Of a stretch of 64,000 nucleotides of DNA, positions 45,724 through 54,920 are shown piece by piece. Each line of letters opens with the position of its first letter. The first letter of the stretch is position 1. Origin of the DNA: Agarilytica rhodophyticola (GTDB lineage: Bacteria > Pseudomonadota > Gammaproteobacteria > Pseudomonadales > Cellvibrionaceae); the NCBI RefSeq assembly GCF_002157225.2, contig NZ_CP020038.1, positions 4,928,501 through 4,992,500 of the forward strand. The letters are read 5' to 3'. The notes under the pieces were generated by a model. That model was not told where the DNA came from and ran no database searches. It saw only the letters and a program-made list of their open reading frames with translations. The translations under genes were made by a program, and so were the position numbers.

Positions 45724-47467
45724 TTACGTTGGCTCCCGCGTTAACAACTATTTGACGATTTCGGTTGGGCAAGGTTTGGTAAGTATTTTCTTTTACTGAA
45801 CTGACATATATCCAATCAGCGGTGACGTTATTTGCAGTAAAGGTCACCATCAAGAAACCACGATCGGATAAATTAGTATAATTTAAATTCTCAATAAGCT
45901 GCGTCAGCCCACCTTCTGTTTGCATTATTGCTTGCTCTGAGCTGAGGTTCAAAAAAGATTCTAGCCCAGGAGAAGAAACACCGGGAGTTGCAAACTCGAC
46001 GCCGACACTGGCATTGCCAGCGCTAGCAGAGGTTTTGAGGTTACTTGCCCAGCCATTATGAGTATCCCCTGCTAATACAACTAAATTCGCACTATTATCT
46101 TGTGCAGTTTGATAAATTTGCTCCCGCTCAGCTGGATATCCATCCCAAGCATCCAGGTTATAAGGCAAGCTAGGTAGTTGCAGTAATGGGCCTCGAGCTT
46201 GTAAAAACGCAGCCTGTTCGGGGCTGAGAGTTAGAGGATCGGCTTGGGCGAGTTGCACCAGGGTTACGTAGTCCTCTATTGATAATTGTGCAGTAGCCAC
46301 AGCACCGGGGAGCTCCATACGCCCCATCAATACTTGCTGTCCAAGTGCTTGCCAGCGAGTATTAGTTGCTAGCTGTTCTTGCAGCCAATTTAATTGGTCG
46401 GTACCAAGAAGGGTACGGTTATTATCGAGTATTTCACTTGTGTAACGCTGAACATCAAAATTACCGTCATTACCAAAATAGCTGGCAAGCGACAGTTGTA
46501 GATCTCGCCCAACAATGCGTGTATCCAACATGATCAGGTTAACCAAATCACCGTATTGAAAATTTCTTGCTAATGAGGATACGTCGTTATCCACTGGAGG
46601 ACGAATAGGCATCCACTCCGCATACGCTTGCAATGCAAAAAGTAGACGCTCAGCAAAGGAACCTTGCGTTTCAGGATCGTGGTTTTCAGCCCCCTCGCGC
46701 CAAGTATCGTTGGCCACTTCATGGTCATCCCATACTGCGATCATAGGCATCGCTTGATGGAAAGTTTGTAAATCCGGGTCAGTTCGGTACTGTGCGTAAC
46801 GAGTACGGTAATCACTTAACGTGAGTAGTTCTCCTTCAGGTAACACTTCTCGCCCTAAGGTTTGCGCATCTTCACTGGCAAATCCGCCGCGAGCATATTC
46901 ATATAGATAGTCACCAAGATGTATCGAAGCATCTACGCCATCTTGTTTGGCTGCTTCTGCATAGGCATGAAAATGTCCTGCGGGATAGTTAGAACAAGAA
47001 ACAACGACAAATCTTGCTTGATCAGTCTCGCCTTCAGGTAAGGTTTTAGTGCGCCCGACTACTGAAGTGCTGCTCGCAGTAGAAAAACGATAATAGTAGA
47101 CGGTACCGGGAGTTAAATTAGATGCGTCAACTTTCATAGTAAAGTCACGGCCCGCATTAGTCGTGGCTGAGCCTGATACCACTATCGACGAAAAATTTTC
47201 ATCGGTAGCCACTTCCCAGGAGACCCTAACATTGGTGCTTCCTTCACGATCGGCTTCAGCTACTGGGGTAACTCGTGTCCAAAGAATAACACGGTCACTT
47301 AAAGGGTCTCCGCTGGCAACGCCATGATCGAAGCTTGCGGCAATTTCATCAGCATCATCGTCCCCAGAACAACCTACCAAGACACCACCTAATCCAGTGG
47401 AAACTACCGCACCGCCCATTCCCATCATTGAAAATTTCACAAACCCTCTACGTGAGACTTTTGTCAT
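45707..47467 (-). CDS. phoD: PhoD-type alkaline phosphatase/phosphodiesterase, Tat-exported
   Basis: 586 residues. Twin-arginine signal (SRRGFVKFSMMGMGG) ending in a possible lipobox (VLVGC). PhoD N-terminal domain then the metallophosphatase core with VVVSCSNYPAGHFHAY, HLGDYLYEYARGG, WDDHEVANDTW and LAGDTHNGWA. PhoD enzymes release phosphate from mono- and diesters with Fe/Ca cofactors. Its 3' end overlaps the LRR gene on the other strand. No clear Pho box seen upstream; instead there is a 15-bp inverted repeat. Confidence 0.92.
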   Translation of the reverse strand: MTKVSRRGFVKFSMMGMGGAVVSTGLGGVLVGCSGDDDADEIAASFDHGVASGDPLSDRVILWTRVTPVAEADREGSTNVRVSWEVATDENFSSIVVSGSATTNAGRDFTMKVDASNLTPGTVYYYRFSTASSTSVVGRTKTLPEGETDQARFVVVSCSNYPAGHFHAYAEAAKQDGVDASIHLGDYLYEYARGGFASEDAQTLGREVLPEGELLTLSDYRTRYAQYRTDPDLQTFHQAMPMIAVWDDHEVANDTWREGAENHDPETQGSFAERLLFALQAYAEWMPIRPPVDNDVSSLARNFQYGDLVNLIMLDTRIVGRDLQLSLASYFGNDGNFDVQRYTSEILDNNRTLLGTDQLNWLQEQLATNTRWQALGQQVLMGRMELPGAVATAQLSIEDYVTLVQLAQADPLTLSPEQAAFLQARGPLLQLPSLPYNLDAWDGYPAEREQIYQTAQDNSANLVVLAGDTHNGWASNLKTSASAGNASVGVEFATPGVSSPGLESFLNLSSEQAIMQTEGGLTQLIENLNYTNLSDRGFLMVTFTANNVTADWIYVSSVKENTYQTLPNRNRQIVVNAGANVISDSV

Positions 47468-47527
47468 CTTATTCCCCCAGCTGTTTTAAAGTGGGCTAAG
47501 GGTAAGAGCATAAAGTTAACTCATCGT

Positions 47528-47563
47528 GTATTTTTTATTTCAGGAATATGAAATAAAAAATAC
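47528..47563. repeat. 15-bp inverted repeat upstream of phoD
   Basis: GTATTTTTTATTTCA and TGAAATAAAAAATAC are perfect reverse complements around the six-base GGAATA. It lies 60 bases upstream of phoD and 64 bases after the PilZ stop codon. It may terminate the PilZ message or be a phoD operator. Confidence 0.7.
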
Positions 47564-47627
47564 AGGGGATGTAATCTTGTATTGAATCAAGATGTATGAA
47601 GAGGTGGCAAAAGGTGTTGGACGATAA

Positions 47628-47894
47628 CTATTTTATAAACATAAGTCCGATGGTATTGCGTCTTGTATGCATCACACGCATGCTCACTGGCTCGGCATTA
47701 ACAGGGCCTATCATTTTTTTAAAGTTGACATCGACAATTGTACCAGTAGGGGGAATCGGATGGTTTTCGATAGAAACCTGCGCCCCACCATCAGAAATAT
47801 CTTTAGCAAAGCCAACGATAACACCAAAAGCAGGGTGTCTCATTTCAACGCGAACACCTGTTGGCGTCCGCTCATATTTTCGCCGTTCTTCCAC
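47628..47894 (-). CDS. PilZ domain protein, short
   Basis: 88 residues consisting of only a PilZ domain: RRKYERTPTG holds the RxxxR motif and DISDGG the D/NxSxxG motif. A stand-alone cytosolic c-di-GMP receptor. It is isolated, with phoD downstream and a 470-base gap upstream. Confidence 0.88.
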   Translation of the reverse strand: MEERRKYERTPTGVRVEMRHPAFGVIVGFAKDISDGGAQVSIENHPIPPTGTIVDVNFKKMIGPVNAEPVSMRVMHTRRNTIGLMFIK

Positions 47895-48364
47895 GTAACT
47901 AGGCTCCTAACATCGAACAATAATTAATCTACAACTTGAGTATAACTCAGATTTGTATCTTTTCTCTGAGGATTATAAGCATATTTAGGCGACAGAATGC
48001 ATTTGTTAATATTGTCACCTAAAACATGATTATTTGGCACACAATAAGCTTATTAACTTATCCACATTTTTTGTGGATAAGTCTGTGAGGAAGACCTTTA
48101 AACCCCTCTACAGTTAGCAGTAGTAATGGGCTCTTGTCGGTAGTGCGCATTTTTCGTTCGAAAAAAAAAAGCGTTAGTTTTCAACGAACTACAAACAAAT
48201 AGAACAATAAACACTGTATTTGTATGTTTTTTGACACGACATAAAAAAGTCTTATCACATCATGTGGAAAACTATTGACTTTCGCAATAAAAAAAGATTT
48301 TTTTATCAGGAGTAAACACTCACATGCCAGTAACACAGCTATTGTGTATCGCTGACGCTTAAAA
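47895..48364. other. 470-base AT-rich gap with DnaA boxes
   Basis: No gene. Contains the inverted DnaA-box pair (48056-48082), a palindrome AATAAGCTTATT just before it, and A/T tracts. It also serves as the end of purC and the upstream region of the PilZ gene. Confidence 0.5.
48056..48082. promoter_or_regulatory. Inverted pair of consensus DnaA boxes
   Basis: ACTTATCCACA, TTTTT, TGTGGATAAGT: an 11-bp inverted repeat holding two copies of the strict DnaA 9-mer TTATCCACA facing each other. It might be a DnaA titration or reactivation site, or coincidentally a hairpin. Confidence 0.6.
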
Positions 48365-49087
48365 TTAGCCAATTGAGGCAAAACTTATACCTAAGCGCTC
48401 ACCCACGCGTTCATAAGATTCCACAACATTACCAAGTCCTTGGCGAAACCTATCTTTGTCAAATTTCTCTCTGGTTTCGGCATCCCAAATTCGACAACCA
48501 TCCGGTGAAAACTCATCACCTAAGATCAATTCATCCCCAGACATTCCAAACTCTAATTTATAATCTACTAACAGCATGCCGCCATCGAGAAATAATTTTT
48601 TTAATACTTCATTCACTTTAAATGTAAGTTCTTTCATTTTAGACACTTGTTCATCACTCGCCCAATGAAAAGAACGTATATGATATTCATTTACCATTGG
48701 ATCACCCAAGGCATCATCTTTTAGAAAGAACTCAAACGTCGCTGGGGTAAGATCCTTACCTTCCTCGATACCGTAACGACGGCAAATGGAACCGGCGGCA
48801 ATATTACGAACGACACATTCCAAAGGCAGCATATCAAGGCGCTTAACCAAACTTTCGTTATCATTAAGCAAACGCTCAAAGTGAACAGGTACACCTGCCG
48901 CTTGGAGTTTTTCCATAATAAATGCGTTAAATTTATTATTTACCATGCCTTTGCGGTCAAGTTTCTCTCTCTTCTTACCATCGAAGGCCGAGGTATCATT
49001 ACGGAAGTGGAGAATTAAATATTTCTCATCATCAGTGTTATACACAGACTTTGCTTTACCAGAATAGAGTTCTGCTTGTTTTTCCAT
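48365..49087 (-). CDS. purC: SAICAR synthase
   Basis: 240 residues. [14 protein letters not shown] opening, [20 protein letters not shown], and [23 protein letters not shown] are the ATP-grasp-like SAICAR synthase motifs. Purine biosynthesis. Follows dapA, bamC and the MBL gene on the same strand, as in other gammaproteobacteria. Confidence 0.98.
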   Translation of the reverse strand: MEKQAELYSGKAKSVYNTDDEKYLILHFRNDTSAFDGKKREKLDRKGMVNNKFNAFIMEKLQAAGVPVHFERLLNDNESLVKRLDMLPLECVVRNIAAGSICRRYGIEEGKDLTPATFEFFLKDDALGDPMVNEYHIRSFHWASDEQVSKMKELTFKVNEVLKKLFLDGGMLLVDYKLEFGMSGDELILGDEFSPDGCRIWDAETREKFDKDRFRQGLGNVVESYERVGERLGISFASIG

Positions 49088-49107
49088 TGCCCATTACCTA
49101 GTAGATT

Positions 49108-49890
49108 TTATGTGCTTAAGGCGAGATTATGATCTAGCTGTAACCAATCAAAGCCTTCGTCCTGACAGGCGAAGTGAACCGATTTCGCTTGTTGCATGAT
49201 ATCGTGCAATGCAGATTTTACTCGCTCAATACTGTTATTTTTTTGACTAATATGACCGACAACGATTTCCTGCATATGTTGTAGATCCAAATCTGCCAGA
49301 AATGTTGCTGTCTGTTGATTATTCAAGTGCCCCCAAGCACTAGACACCCGCGACTTCAAAGACGGCGGATAAGGCCCCATAGCTAGCATTTCTAAATCGT
49401 GATTGGCTTCCACCAAAAGCCCATGGCAATGGCTATAGGCTTCTGTAATATGAGGAGTCACACTTCCCAAATCTGTCAAAATACCCAACTTAAGACCCGA
49501 CGCATTTTCAAATATAAACTGCGCTGGCTCACGGGCATCATGCGGCACAACCACCGGCGTCACATGTATTTGCCCTATGGTAAAATTTTGATAATTTGAG
49601 ATCACACAAAGATTGGGCAAACGACCAAAATCACGGCTGGCATGTGTTCCCTCAGTCATATACACCGGCAAATTATATTTTCTCGCCAAAGGTGCAACGC
49701 CTTTAATATGATCTGTATGCTCATGGGTGACAACAATCGCAGATAAATCTTCTGGTCGCAGCCCCAAACGTTGCATACGTCGCTGTGTTTCTTTAATAGC
49801 AAAGCCACAGTCAACAAGAATAAGTGATTGTTCATCACTCACTAGCGTGGCATTACCTGAACTACCGCTGCCTAATGAAGCAAACTTCAA
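49108..49890 (-). CDS. MBL-fold metallohydrolase (YycJ/WalJ-like)
   Basis: 260 residues. LGSGSSGNATLVS N-terminus and zinc motif THEHTDHIKG (HxHxDH at 56-61), with ILTDLGSVTPH as later part. Related to the YycJ-type exonuclease-like hydrolases, substrate uncertain in this group. It is found between bamC and purC in many gammaproteobacteria. Confidence 0.9.
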   Translation of the reverse strand: MKFASLGSGSSGNATLVSDEQSLILVDCGFAIKETQRRMQRLGLRPEDLSAIVVTHEHTDHIKGVAPLARKYNLPVYMTEGTHASRDFGRLPNLCVISNYQNFTIGQIHVTPVVVPHDAREPAQFIFENASGLKLGILTDLGSVTPHITEAYSHCHGLLVEANHDLEMLAMGPYPPSLKSRVSSAWGHLNNQQTATFLADLDLQHMQEIVVGHISQKNNSIERVKSALHDIMQQAKSVHFACQDEGFDWLQLDHNLALST

Positions 49891-49910
49891 GTAGATTCCC
49901 CTATGGAAAT

Positions 49911-49933
49911 AAAAACCTTCTAGATTAAGAAGG
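49911..49933 (-). terminator. Terminator after bamC
   Basis: CCTTCT/AGAAGG stem with a six-base loop, followed on the minus strand by five T's, starting six bases after the bamC stop codon. Short stem, so probably partial. Confidence 0.6.
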
Positions 49934-49938
49934 CCTGG

Positions 49939-51117
49939 CTAAATTAGATTTTTACGAATAATTCTAAGTAACTCTTTCGCTCTAGCGGGAGCAATACGCT
50001 GGCCTCGAGCATTGCGTACAACCACATCCGTGGTTTTTCCTGAAGAATCTACCATGACAAGAAAGCCAATACTTTTAGGTAACTGTTCGCCGTATGCCAC
50101 ACCATCAACTTCAGCAAACTTGTTTTGCACTTCTTCGTCAGCAGCTAAATGCTGAACCAAAGTGTTGATAGGATGAGGCGCAGTCTTTGGTAAGCCCCCT
50201 TTAAACCAACGACTAAACATACCTTGTTTATCTGCATCGGGGTCAAAACCAACATAATATAAGCCCTTGTCAACCGACTCGTCCCACAGCACAAAACCGT
50301 CCCGCTCAAGCGCATGAGCCACTGTTGCACGTGCACGCTCTTCAAACAAACGTAAGCGCATCGTCGGCTCGCGCTTATCTTTCAAAAATTCTACTTTTAG
50401 TGAACCACCAACATTTTGCCCAAGCAGCGATGCACTGTTATTGTTGACATTAGTGGCTAGAGTATTTGCCAGCTCGTCGAGTAACTGCCGCTCTCTTTTC
50501 ACATTGTGAGATATTTCAGGCCAGGTAATATCCGTGTTGGCAACTTGATCTGCCGGCCTCTCGATTTGCAAAATATGTACTTCTGTAGTTTCTGGATGAA
50601 CACCTTTTTCAATAAACACTCTAAAGCGTGACTTCGTGGCATCATCATCTTTAAAGGCCACATCACCCGTTTCAATCAACCCAATAGCAGGATTACTCAC
50701 AAGTACCTGAATGCCAAACTGCGAGAAAAAGTTCTGTGTTCTTGGCCAAACTTGGCTAGTAGAAGCGTTTAAAAAAATCCATTTATGCTCCCCCAGCTTC
50801 TGAAGTTTAACGCCCACCTTACCTTTTTCAGTGTTAATAGCCACCGGCCGAGGCACTTCATATTCTTCCAGGCCAATTAAATCACCAAATTCATCGCGGG
50901 GGCTTACGTTGGGAATCTCATAGAGTTCAACAAGGGGCCTGTTATTCATGCCTTTCGGCACAACCATAGGTCTGATGGCTCCCGCCTCGAGATAGTCTTT
51001 GCTTTTACCGCGAAATATCCCTTTATCGCCATACAAAGCAGTACAACCGGAAAATGTGAGCACACAGGCAAGAATGCCTGTAATACTTAAAGATCTACAA
51101 AGAAAAGGTAAATACAT
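49939..51117 (-). CDS. bamC: Outer membrane assembly lipoprotein BamC
   Basis: 392 residues. Signal peptide with lipobox FSGC, a low-complexity N-terminal linker containing VVPKGMNNRPLVELYEIP (the segment that binds BamD in E. coli BamC), and two helix-grip domains. Follows dapA by nine bases, the conserved dapA-bamC pair. A component of the BAM complex with BamA. Confidence 0.93.
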   Translation of the reverse strand: MYLPFLCRSLSITGILACVLTFSGCTALYGDKGIFRGKSKDYLEAGAIRPMVVPKGMNNRPLVELYEIPNVSPRDEFGDLIGLEEYEVPRPVAINTEKGKVGVKLQKLGEHKWIFLNASTSQVWPRTQNFFSQFGIQVLVSNPAIGLIETGDVAFKDDDATKSRFRVFIEKGVHPETTEVHILQIERPADQVANTDITWPEISHNVKRERQLLDELANTLATNVNNNSASLLGQNVGGSLKVEFLKDKREPTMRLRLFEERARATVAHALERDGFVLWDESVDKGLYYVGFDPDADKQGMFSRWFKGGLPKTAPHPINTLVQHLAADEEVQNKFAEVDGVAYGEQLPKSIGFLVMVDSSGKTTDVVVRNARGQRIAPARAKELLRIIRKNLI

Positions 51118-51126
51118 ATTATTAAA

Positions 51127-52002
51127 TTATAACACTTCAACAGATTTCATAGCATCGAGCAATGGTTGATGATACTGCTCGCTGAGTTGCGTCAAGGGCA
51201 AACGTATTGCATCTGTACACATTTCCATTCTAGCCAAAGCCCATTTTACAGGTATGGGATTCGACTCTAGAAACAGTGCTTGATGCAGGCTTTGAATATA
51301 TTCATCAATTGCCCGTGCTTCTTCGACTTGCCCAGCTAGCATCAGTTCACACATTTTAGCTGTTTGTGCTGGCACCACATTAGCAGTTACGGAAATTTCA
51401 CCACAGCCCCCCAAGCGCATAAACTCCAGGGCACTAGCGTCGTCTCCGGACAACAGCAGAAAATCGTCACTGACACCAGCGCGAATATCTTGTAGACGCT
51501 GCATACAGCCTGTGGCCTCTTTAATACCGATAATGTTATCGATCTTGGACAATCGAATCACTGTTTCCGGTAGCATATCAACACTGGTACGCCCAGGAAC
51601 ATTATAGAGTATCTGTGGGATATCCACCGCCTCAGCAATGGCTTTATGATGCTGGTAAAGCCCCTCTTGAGAGGGTTTATTGTAATAAGGACTAACCAAT
51701 AGACAGGCATCAGCGCCAATATCCAGAGCACCTTGAGTAAGTTCAATAGCCTCTGAAGTGGAGTTTGCCCCCGTGCCTGCGATAACAGGGATCCGACCTG
51801 CCACCTGCGCAACGACCTTGCTGACCACCTCAACATGTTCTTTTACATTTAAAGTGGCAGACTCTCCTGTCGTTCCCACCGCAACTATAGCTTTTGTTCC
51901 CTGTTCAATATGCCATTCTATAAGTTTATGCAAGGCTTCCCAGTCCAGCGACAAGTCCGGCTTCATAGGGCTTATCAGGGCGACCATACTGCCTTTGAAC
52001 AT
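51127..52002 (-). CDS. dapA: 4-hydroxy-tetrahydrodipicolinate synthase
   Basis: 291 residues from the ATG at 52002 (GGAG seven bases upstream). TIM-barrel motifs VGTTGESATL, the tyrosine in LYNVPGRT and the Schiff-base lysine in IIGIKEATG. First step of the DAP/lysine branch; its partners dapC, dapD and dapE lie elsewhere in the window. Upstream of it, between it and lpxL, is the 147-bp tandem repeat. Confidence 0.97.
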   Translation of the reverse strand: MFKGSMVALISPMKPDLSLDWEALHKLIEWHIEQGTKAIVAVGTTGESATLNVKEHVEVVSKVVAQVAGRIPVIAGTGANSTSEAIELTQGALDIGADACLLVSPYYNKPSQEGLYQHHKAIAEAVDIPQILYNVPGRTSVDMLPETVIRLSKIDNIIGIKEATGCMQRLQDIRAGVSDDFLLLSGDDASALEFMRLGGCGEISVTANVVPAQTAKMCELMLAGQVEEARAIDEYIQSLHQALFLESNPIPVKWALARMEMCTDAIRLPLTQLSEQYHQPLLDAMKSVEVL

Positions 52003-52084
52003 AAACTTCTCCAGATGCATATATTTATTACACAAAAATTAAGAGCGCCATATTACTGACCAAAGGCAATAGTCTCAACTGTTT

Positions 52085-52501
52085 TATATTGCCTTGTCCA
52101 AGGCTCCCTGCCTTGCACAAGGCGTCGCCCTTAAAATGCAGGCGCAAACGCGCGAGTGTGCTGGCATTTTAACGGCTCGCATTGACCTTTAGGTCAATGT
52201 ACAAGCCATCCATGGCTTGCGAATTCCTGTTTATATTGCCTTGTCCAAGGCTCCCTGCCTTGCACAAGGCGTCGCCCTTAAAATGCAGGCGCAAACGCGC
52301 GAGTGTACTGGCATTTTAACGGCTCGCATTGACCTTTAGGTCAATGTGCAAGCCATCCATGGCTTGCGAATTTCTGTTTATATTGCCTTGTCCAAGGCTC
52401 CCTGCCTTCCACAAGGCGTCGCCCTTAAAATGCAGGCGCAAACGCGCGAGTGTGCTGGCATTTTAACGGCTCGCATTGACCTTTAGGTCAATGTGCAAGC
52501 G
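52085..52501. repeat. 147-bp tandem repeat, 2.8 copies, each unit with five stem-loops
   Basis: Copies at 52085-52231, 52232-52378 and 52379-52501 (last one cut short), differing by only a few substitutions. Each unit has the palindromes GCCTTG-TC-CAAGGC, GCCTTG-CA-CAAGGC, TTAAAATGC paired with GCATTTTAA 24 bases on, ATTGACCT-TT-AGGTCAAT and CAAGCCAT-CC-ATGGCTTG, in that order. In copy 3 the second palindrome is mutated and the last is lost. No coding potential seen. Not recognised as a named element. Confidence 0.92.
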
Positions 52502-52511
52502 TTTCATAAGC

Positions 52512-53534
52512 TTATTTATTGTTAGCGCTTTTTTGCATTTCTCTGCGGGCATGTTCTTCAGATCGCTTGCGCCTGTTCCTGCGAAAAGATCTTAGAGCTT
52601 GTAAGCCATAAAAGTCTTCATCATTGTCCTGCCTACTTTTAAAGCGTCTATGCACCCATAAGTATTGTTCGGGGTATTCCCTTATACGCTCTTCAAGGAA
52701 GCGATTCATAGTTAAAGCGTCCTCTTTCTCATCATCTTTGCCATAGTTTTCGTGCTCGGGGAAAACTTCGACTAAGTAGCCAGAACCATCGCGTTTGCGA
52801 ACACAGTACAAAGAAAAAACTCGTGCTGCACCTAATTTAGTTAACTGAGTTGGGGATGTAATCGTGGCCGCATCCACATTAAAGAAGGGCACAAAAACAC
52901 TGTACTTGTGCCCGTAATCTTGATCAGGCAAGAAGAACAATAGGTTACCTTTGCGCAGAGCTCGCACCATACCGCGAACATCTTTACGGGGCAAAGCTTC
53001 TAGACCTTCTCCATGACGCTCCCGTCCTTTACGCATAATGTAATCATATACGGGATTACCATGGGGCCGATAAACACCTCGATTTAAATAGGGATAATGT
53101 CGATTTAGCGCCGCACACCCCATCTCCAAAGAAGTGAAATGATAGGTGAGCAGGAGAATACCTTTGCCCGATTCTTTTGCCTTAAGTAAGTGGTCTACAC
53201 CACGAATATCGATCACTTTTTTTAGTCGCCAGTAGGGCCAAAACCATGCGATACCAGTATCAAAAAGACCTCGACCAGTAGATTCCATGGTCTGCCAAAA
53301 AAGCTTTTCCTTAGCTTTTTCATCAAGCTCAGGGAAGCATAGCTCTATATTTTTGTGTGTAATCATACGGCGGCGCTTGCTCAATTTAGCCGCTAAGCGA
53401 CCAATTTTTGCACCCAGCCACATTTGTAAGCGAAAGGGTAAAACCTGTATTAGTAGCCACCAAATAGCCATGGCAAACCAAACTGGCCAATATTTGGGGT
53501 GTAGAAGTTTTACGGAGAACTTAATTTTTTCCAT
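52512..53534 (-). CDS. lpxL: Lipid A lauroyl/acyltransferase (LpxL/HtrB family)
   Basis: 340 residues. One N-terminal membrane segment and the HxxxxE catalytic dyad at His132 and Glu137 (YHFTSLE), plus GNLLFFLPDQDYG and the terminal YPEQYLWVHRRFKSR motif. It adds a secondary acyl chain to Kdo2-lipid IVA. The C-terminal tail is very basic. LpxL versus LpxM-type acyl choice cannot be told. Confidence 0.9.
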   Translation of the reverse strand: MEKIKFSVKLLHPKYWPVWFAMAIWWLLIQVLPFRLQMWLGAKIGRLAAKLSKRRRMITHKNIELCFPELDEKAKEKLFWQTMESTGRGLFDTGIAWFWPYWRLKKVIDIRGVDHLLKAKESGKGILLLTYHFTSLEMGCAALNRHYPYLNRGVYRPHGNPVYDYIMRKGRERHGEGLEALPRKDVRGMVRALRKGNLLFFLPDQDYGHKYSVFVPFFNVDAATITSPTQLTKLGAARVFSLYCVRKRDGSGYLVEVFPEHENYGKDDEKEDALTMNRFLEERIREYPEQYLWVHRRFKSRQDNDEDFYGLQALRSFRRNRRKRSEEHARREMQKSANNK

Positions 53535-53697
53535 GTATTATCAATGTATGAGTCAAATATACGTTCGCAAAATGCGCGCATTATAGGGCTCGCCTCACCT
53601 CTTGTCCCATGGGCGAGCCATTTTTGATATTTTTATCTATGGTTTTCAAATTTCAATCTAATGCCAAGATAAGACCTAAGCACTCCTTCGAGAAAGC

Positions 53698-54744
53698 CTA
53701 AGGCGCCGGATTCGGATCGCTATAGTGAACATCATCGATTTTTTGTCTTATATCTTCACTTAATTCTATATCGATACTATCAATATTTTCTTTGAGCTGT
53801 TGCAAGTTTGTCGCACCAATAATGTTTGAAGCCACTGACTGACGCCCATTAACAAAGGCTAAAGCCATTTGCGCAGGATTTAAGTCGACTTCTTTAGCAA
53901 TCGCAACATAAGCCTCAGTAGCCGCAGCGGCATTGGCTTTGAGGTAGCGTTTAAAGCGATCGTATAGCGTTAAGCGCGCGCCTTCAGGACGCTTACCATC
54001 GAGGTATTTACCACTTAACGAGCCGAACGCGAGAGGTGAATAGGCCAACAAACTCACCTTTTCCCTGAGCGCCATTTCAGAAGCACCAACATCGAAGGTG
54101 CGATTAAGTAAATTATAGGGGTTTTGAATGGAGACTATCCGGCTGAAGTTTTCTTGTTGTGCCACACGTAAGTATTCGTGCATCCCCCACGCAGTCTCAT
54201 TTGATACGCCTATATGGCGAACTTTACCCGCTTTGACAAGCTCATCGAGAGCACTTAGGGTTTCAGCAATTTCATAACCATCGTCCTCTGGCATATGATG
54301 ATACTCCGCCCTACCAAAAAAATTGGTAACTCGTTCAGGCCAGTGCACTTGATAAAGGTCAATATAATCCGTTTGCAGGCGCTTTAGTGAGTCATCAATA
54401 GCCTTATGAATATGCTCCCTATTCAACCTAGCTCCGCCTCTAACATGCTCCAAGCCATTATTTCTCTCGGCACGGCCAGTTACTTTAGTCGCTAATACAA
54501 TTTTGTCGCGACGACCACGTTGTACTAACCATTCACCTAGAATTTCTTCAGATTTACCCTGAGTAGACGGGCGCGGAGGTACAGGGTACATCTCGGCCAC
54601 ATCAAAGAAATTCACCCCCAGATCAAAAGCCATATCCATTTGTTCGAATGCTTCGGCTTGCGTATTCTGTTCGCCCCACGTCATAGTACCTAAACAAATG
54701 CGACTGATTTCAACGGAAGTATTGCCAAGGGTGGTGTATTTCAT
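53698..54744 (-). CDS. Aldo/keto reductase (Tas-like)
   Basis: 348 residues. Aldo/keto reductase barrel with FFDVAEMYP, YIDLYQVHWPERVTNFFG and HIGVSNETAWG; the DxxxxY catalytic motif is seen as DVAEMY. Closest in form to E. coli Tas, an NADPH-dependent reductase of unknown substrate. It stands alone. Confidence 0.93.
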   Translation of the reverse strand: MKYTTLGNTSVEISRICLGTMTWGEQNTQAEAFEQMDMAFDLGVNFFDVAEMYPVPPRPSTQGKSEEILGEWLVQRGRRDKIVLATKVTGRAERNNGLEHVRGGARLNREHIHKAIDDSLKRLQTDYIDLYQVHWPERVTNFFGRAEYHHMPEDDGYEIAETLSALDELVKAGKVRHIGVSNETAWGMHEYLRVAQQENFSRIVSIQNPYNLLNRTFDVGASEMALREKVSLLAYSPLAFGSLSGKYLDGKRPEGARLTLYDRFKRYLKANAAAATEAYVAIAKEVDLNPAQMALAFVNGRQSVASNIIGATNLQQLKENIDSIDIELSEDIRQKIDDVHYSDPNPAP

Positions 54745-54850
54745 TCTTTTCTCTCAACAAGTTAATAGGCAGCTCTATGGACAACATTAATACCAATATG
54801 TGCCATGAGCATATCGCGCTAATTGAATACAAGTAGGCTCTAGGTAAATA

Positions 54851-54875
54851 AAAAGGCGGTATAAAACCGCCTTTT
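54851..54875 (-). terminator. Intrinsic terminator after fabV
   Basis: Ten-bp stem AAAAGGCGGT/ACCGCCTTTT with a five-base loop; T-run on the minus strand, 45 bases after the fabV stop. Confidence 0.85.
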
Positions 54876-54920
54876 TTCTATAGGTTACATTGTGAATGCA
54901 AAGTAGACGAACGCCCTAGT

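Noticed and set aside
52085-52501. CRISPR array
   Set aside because: The repeat unit is 147 bp without spacers, and no cas gene is in the window.
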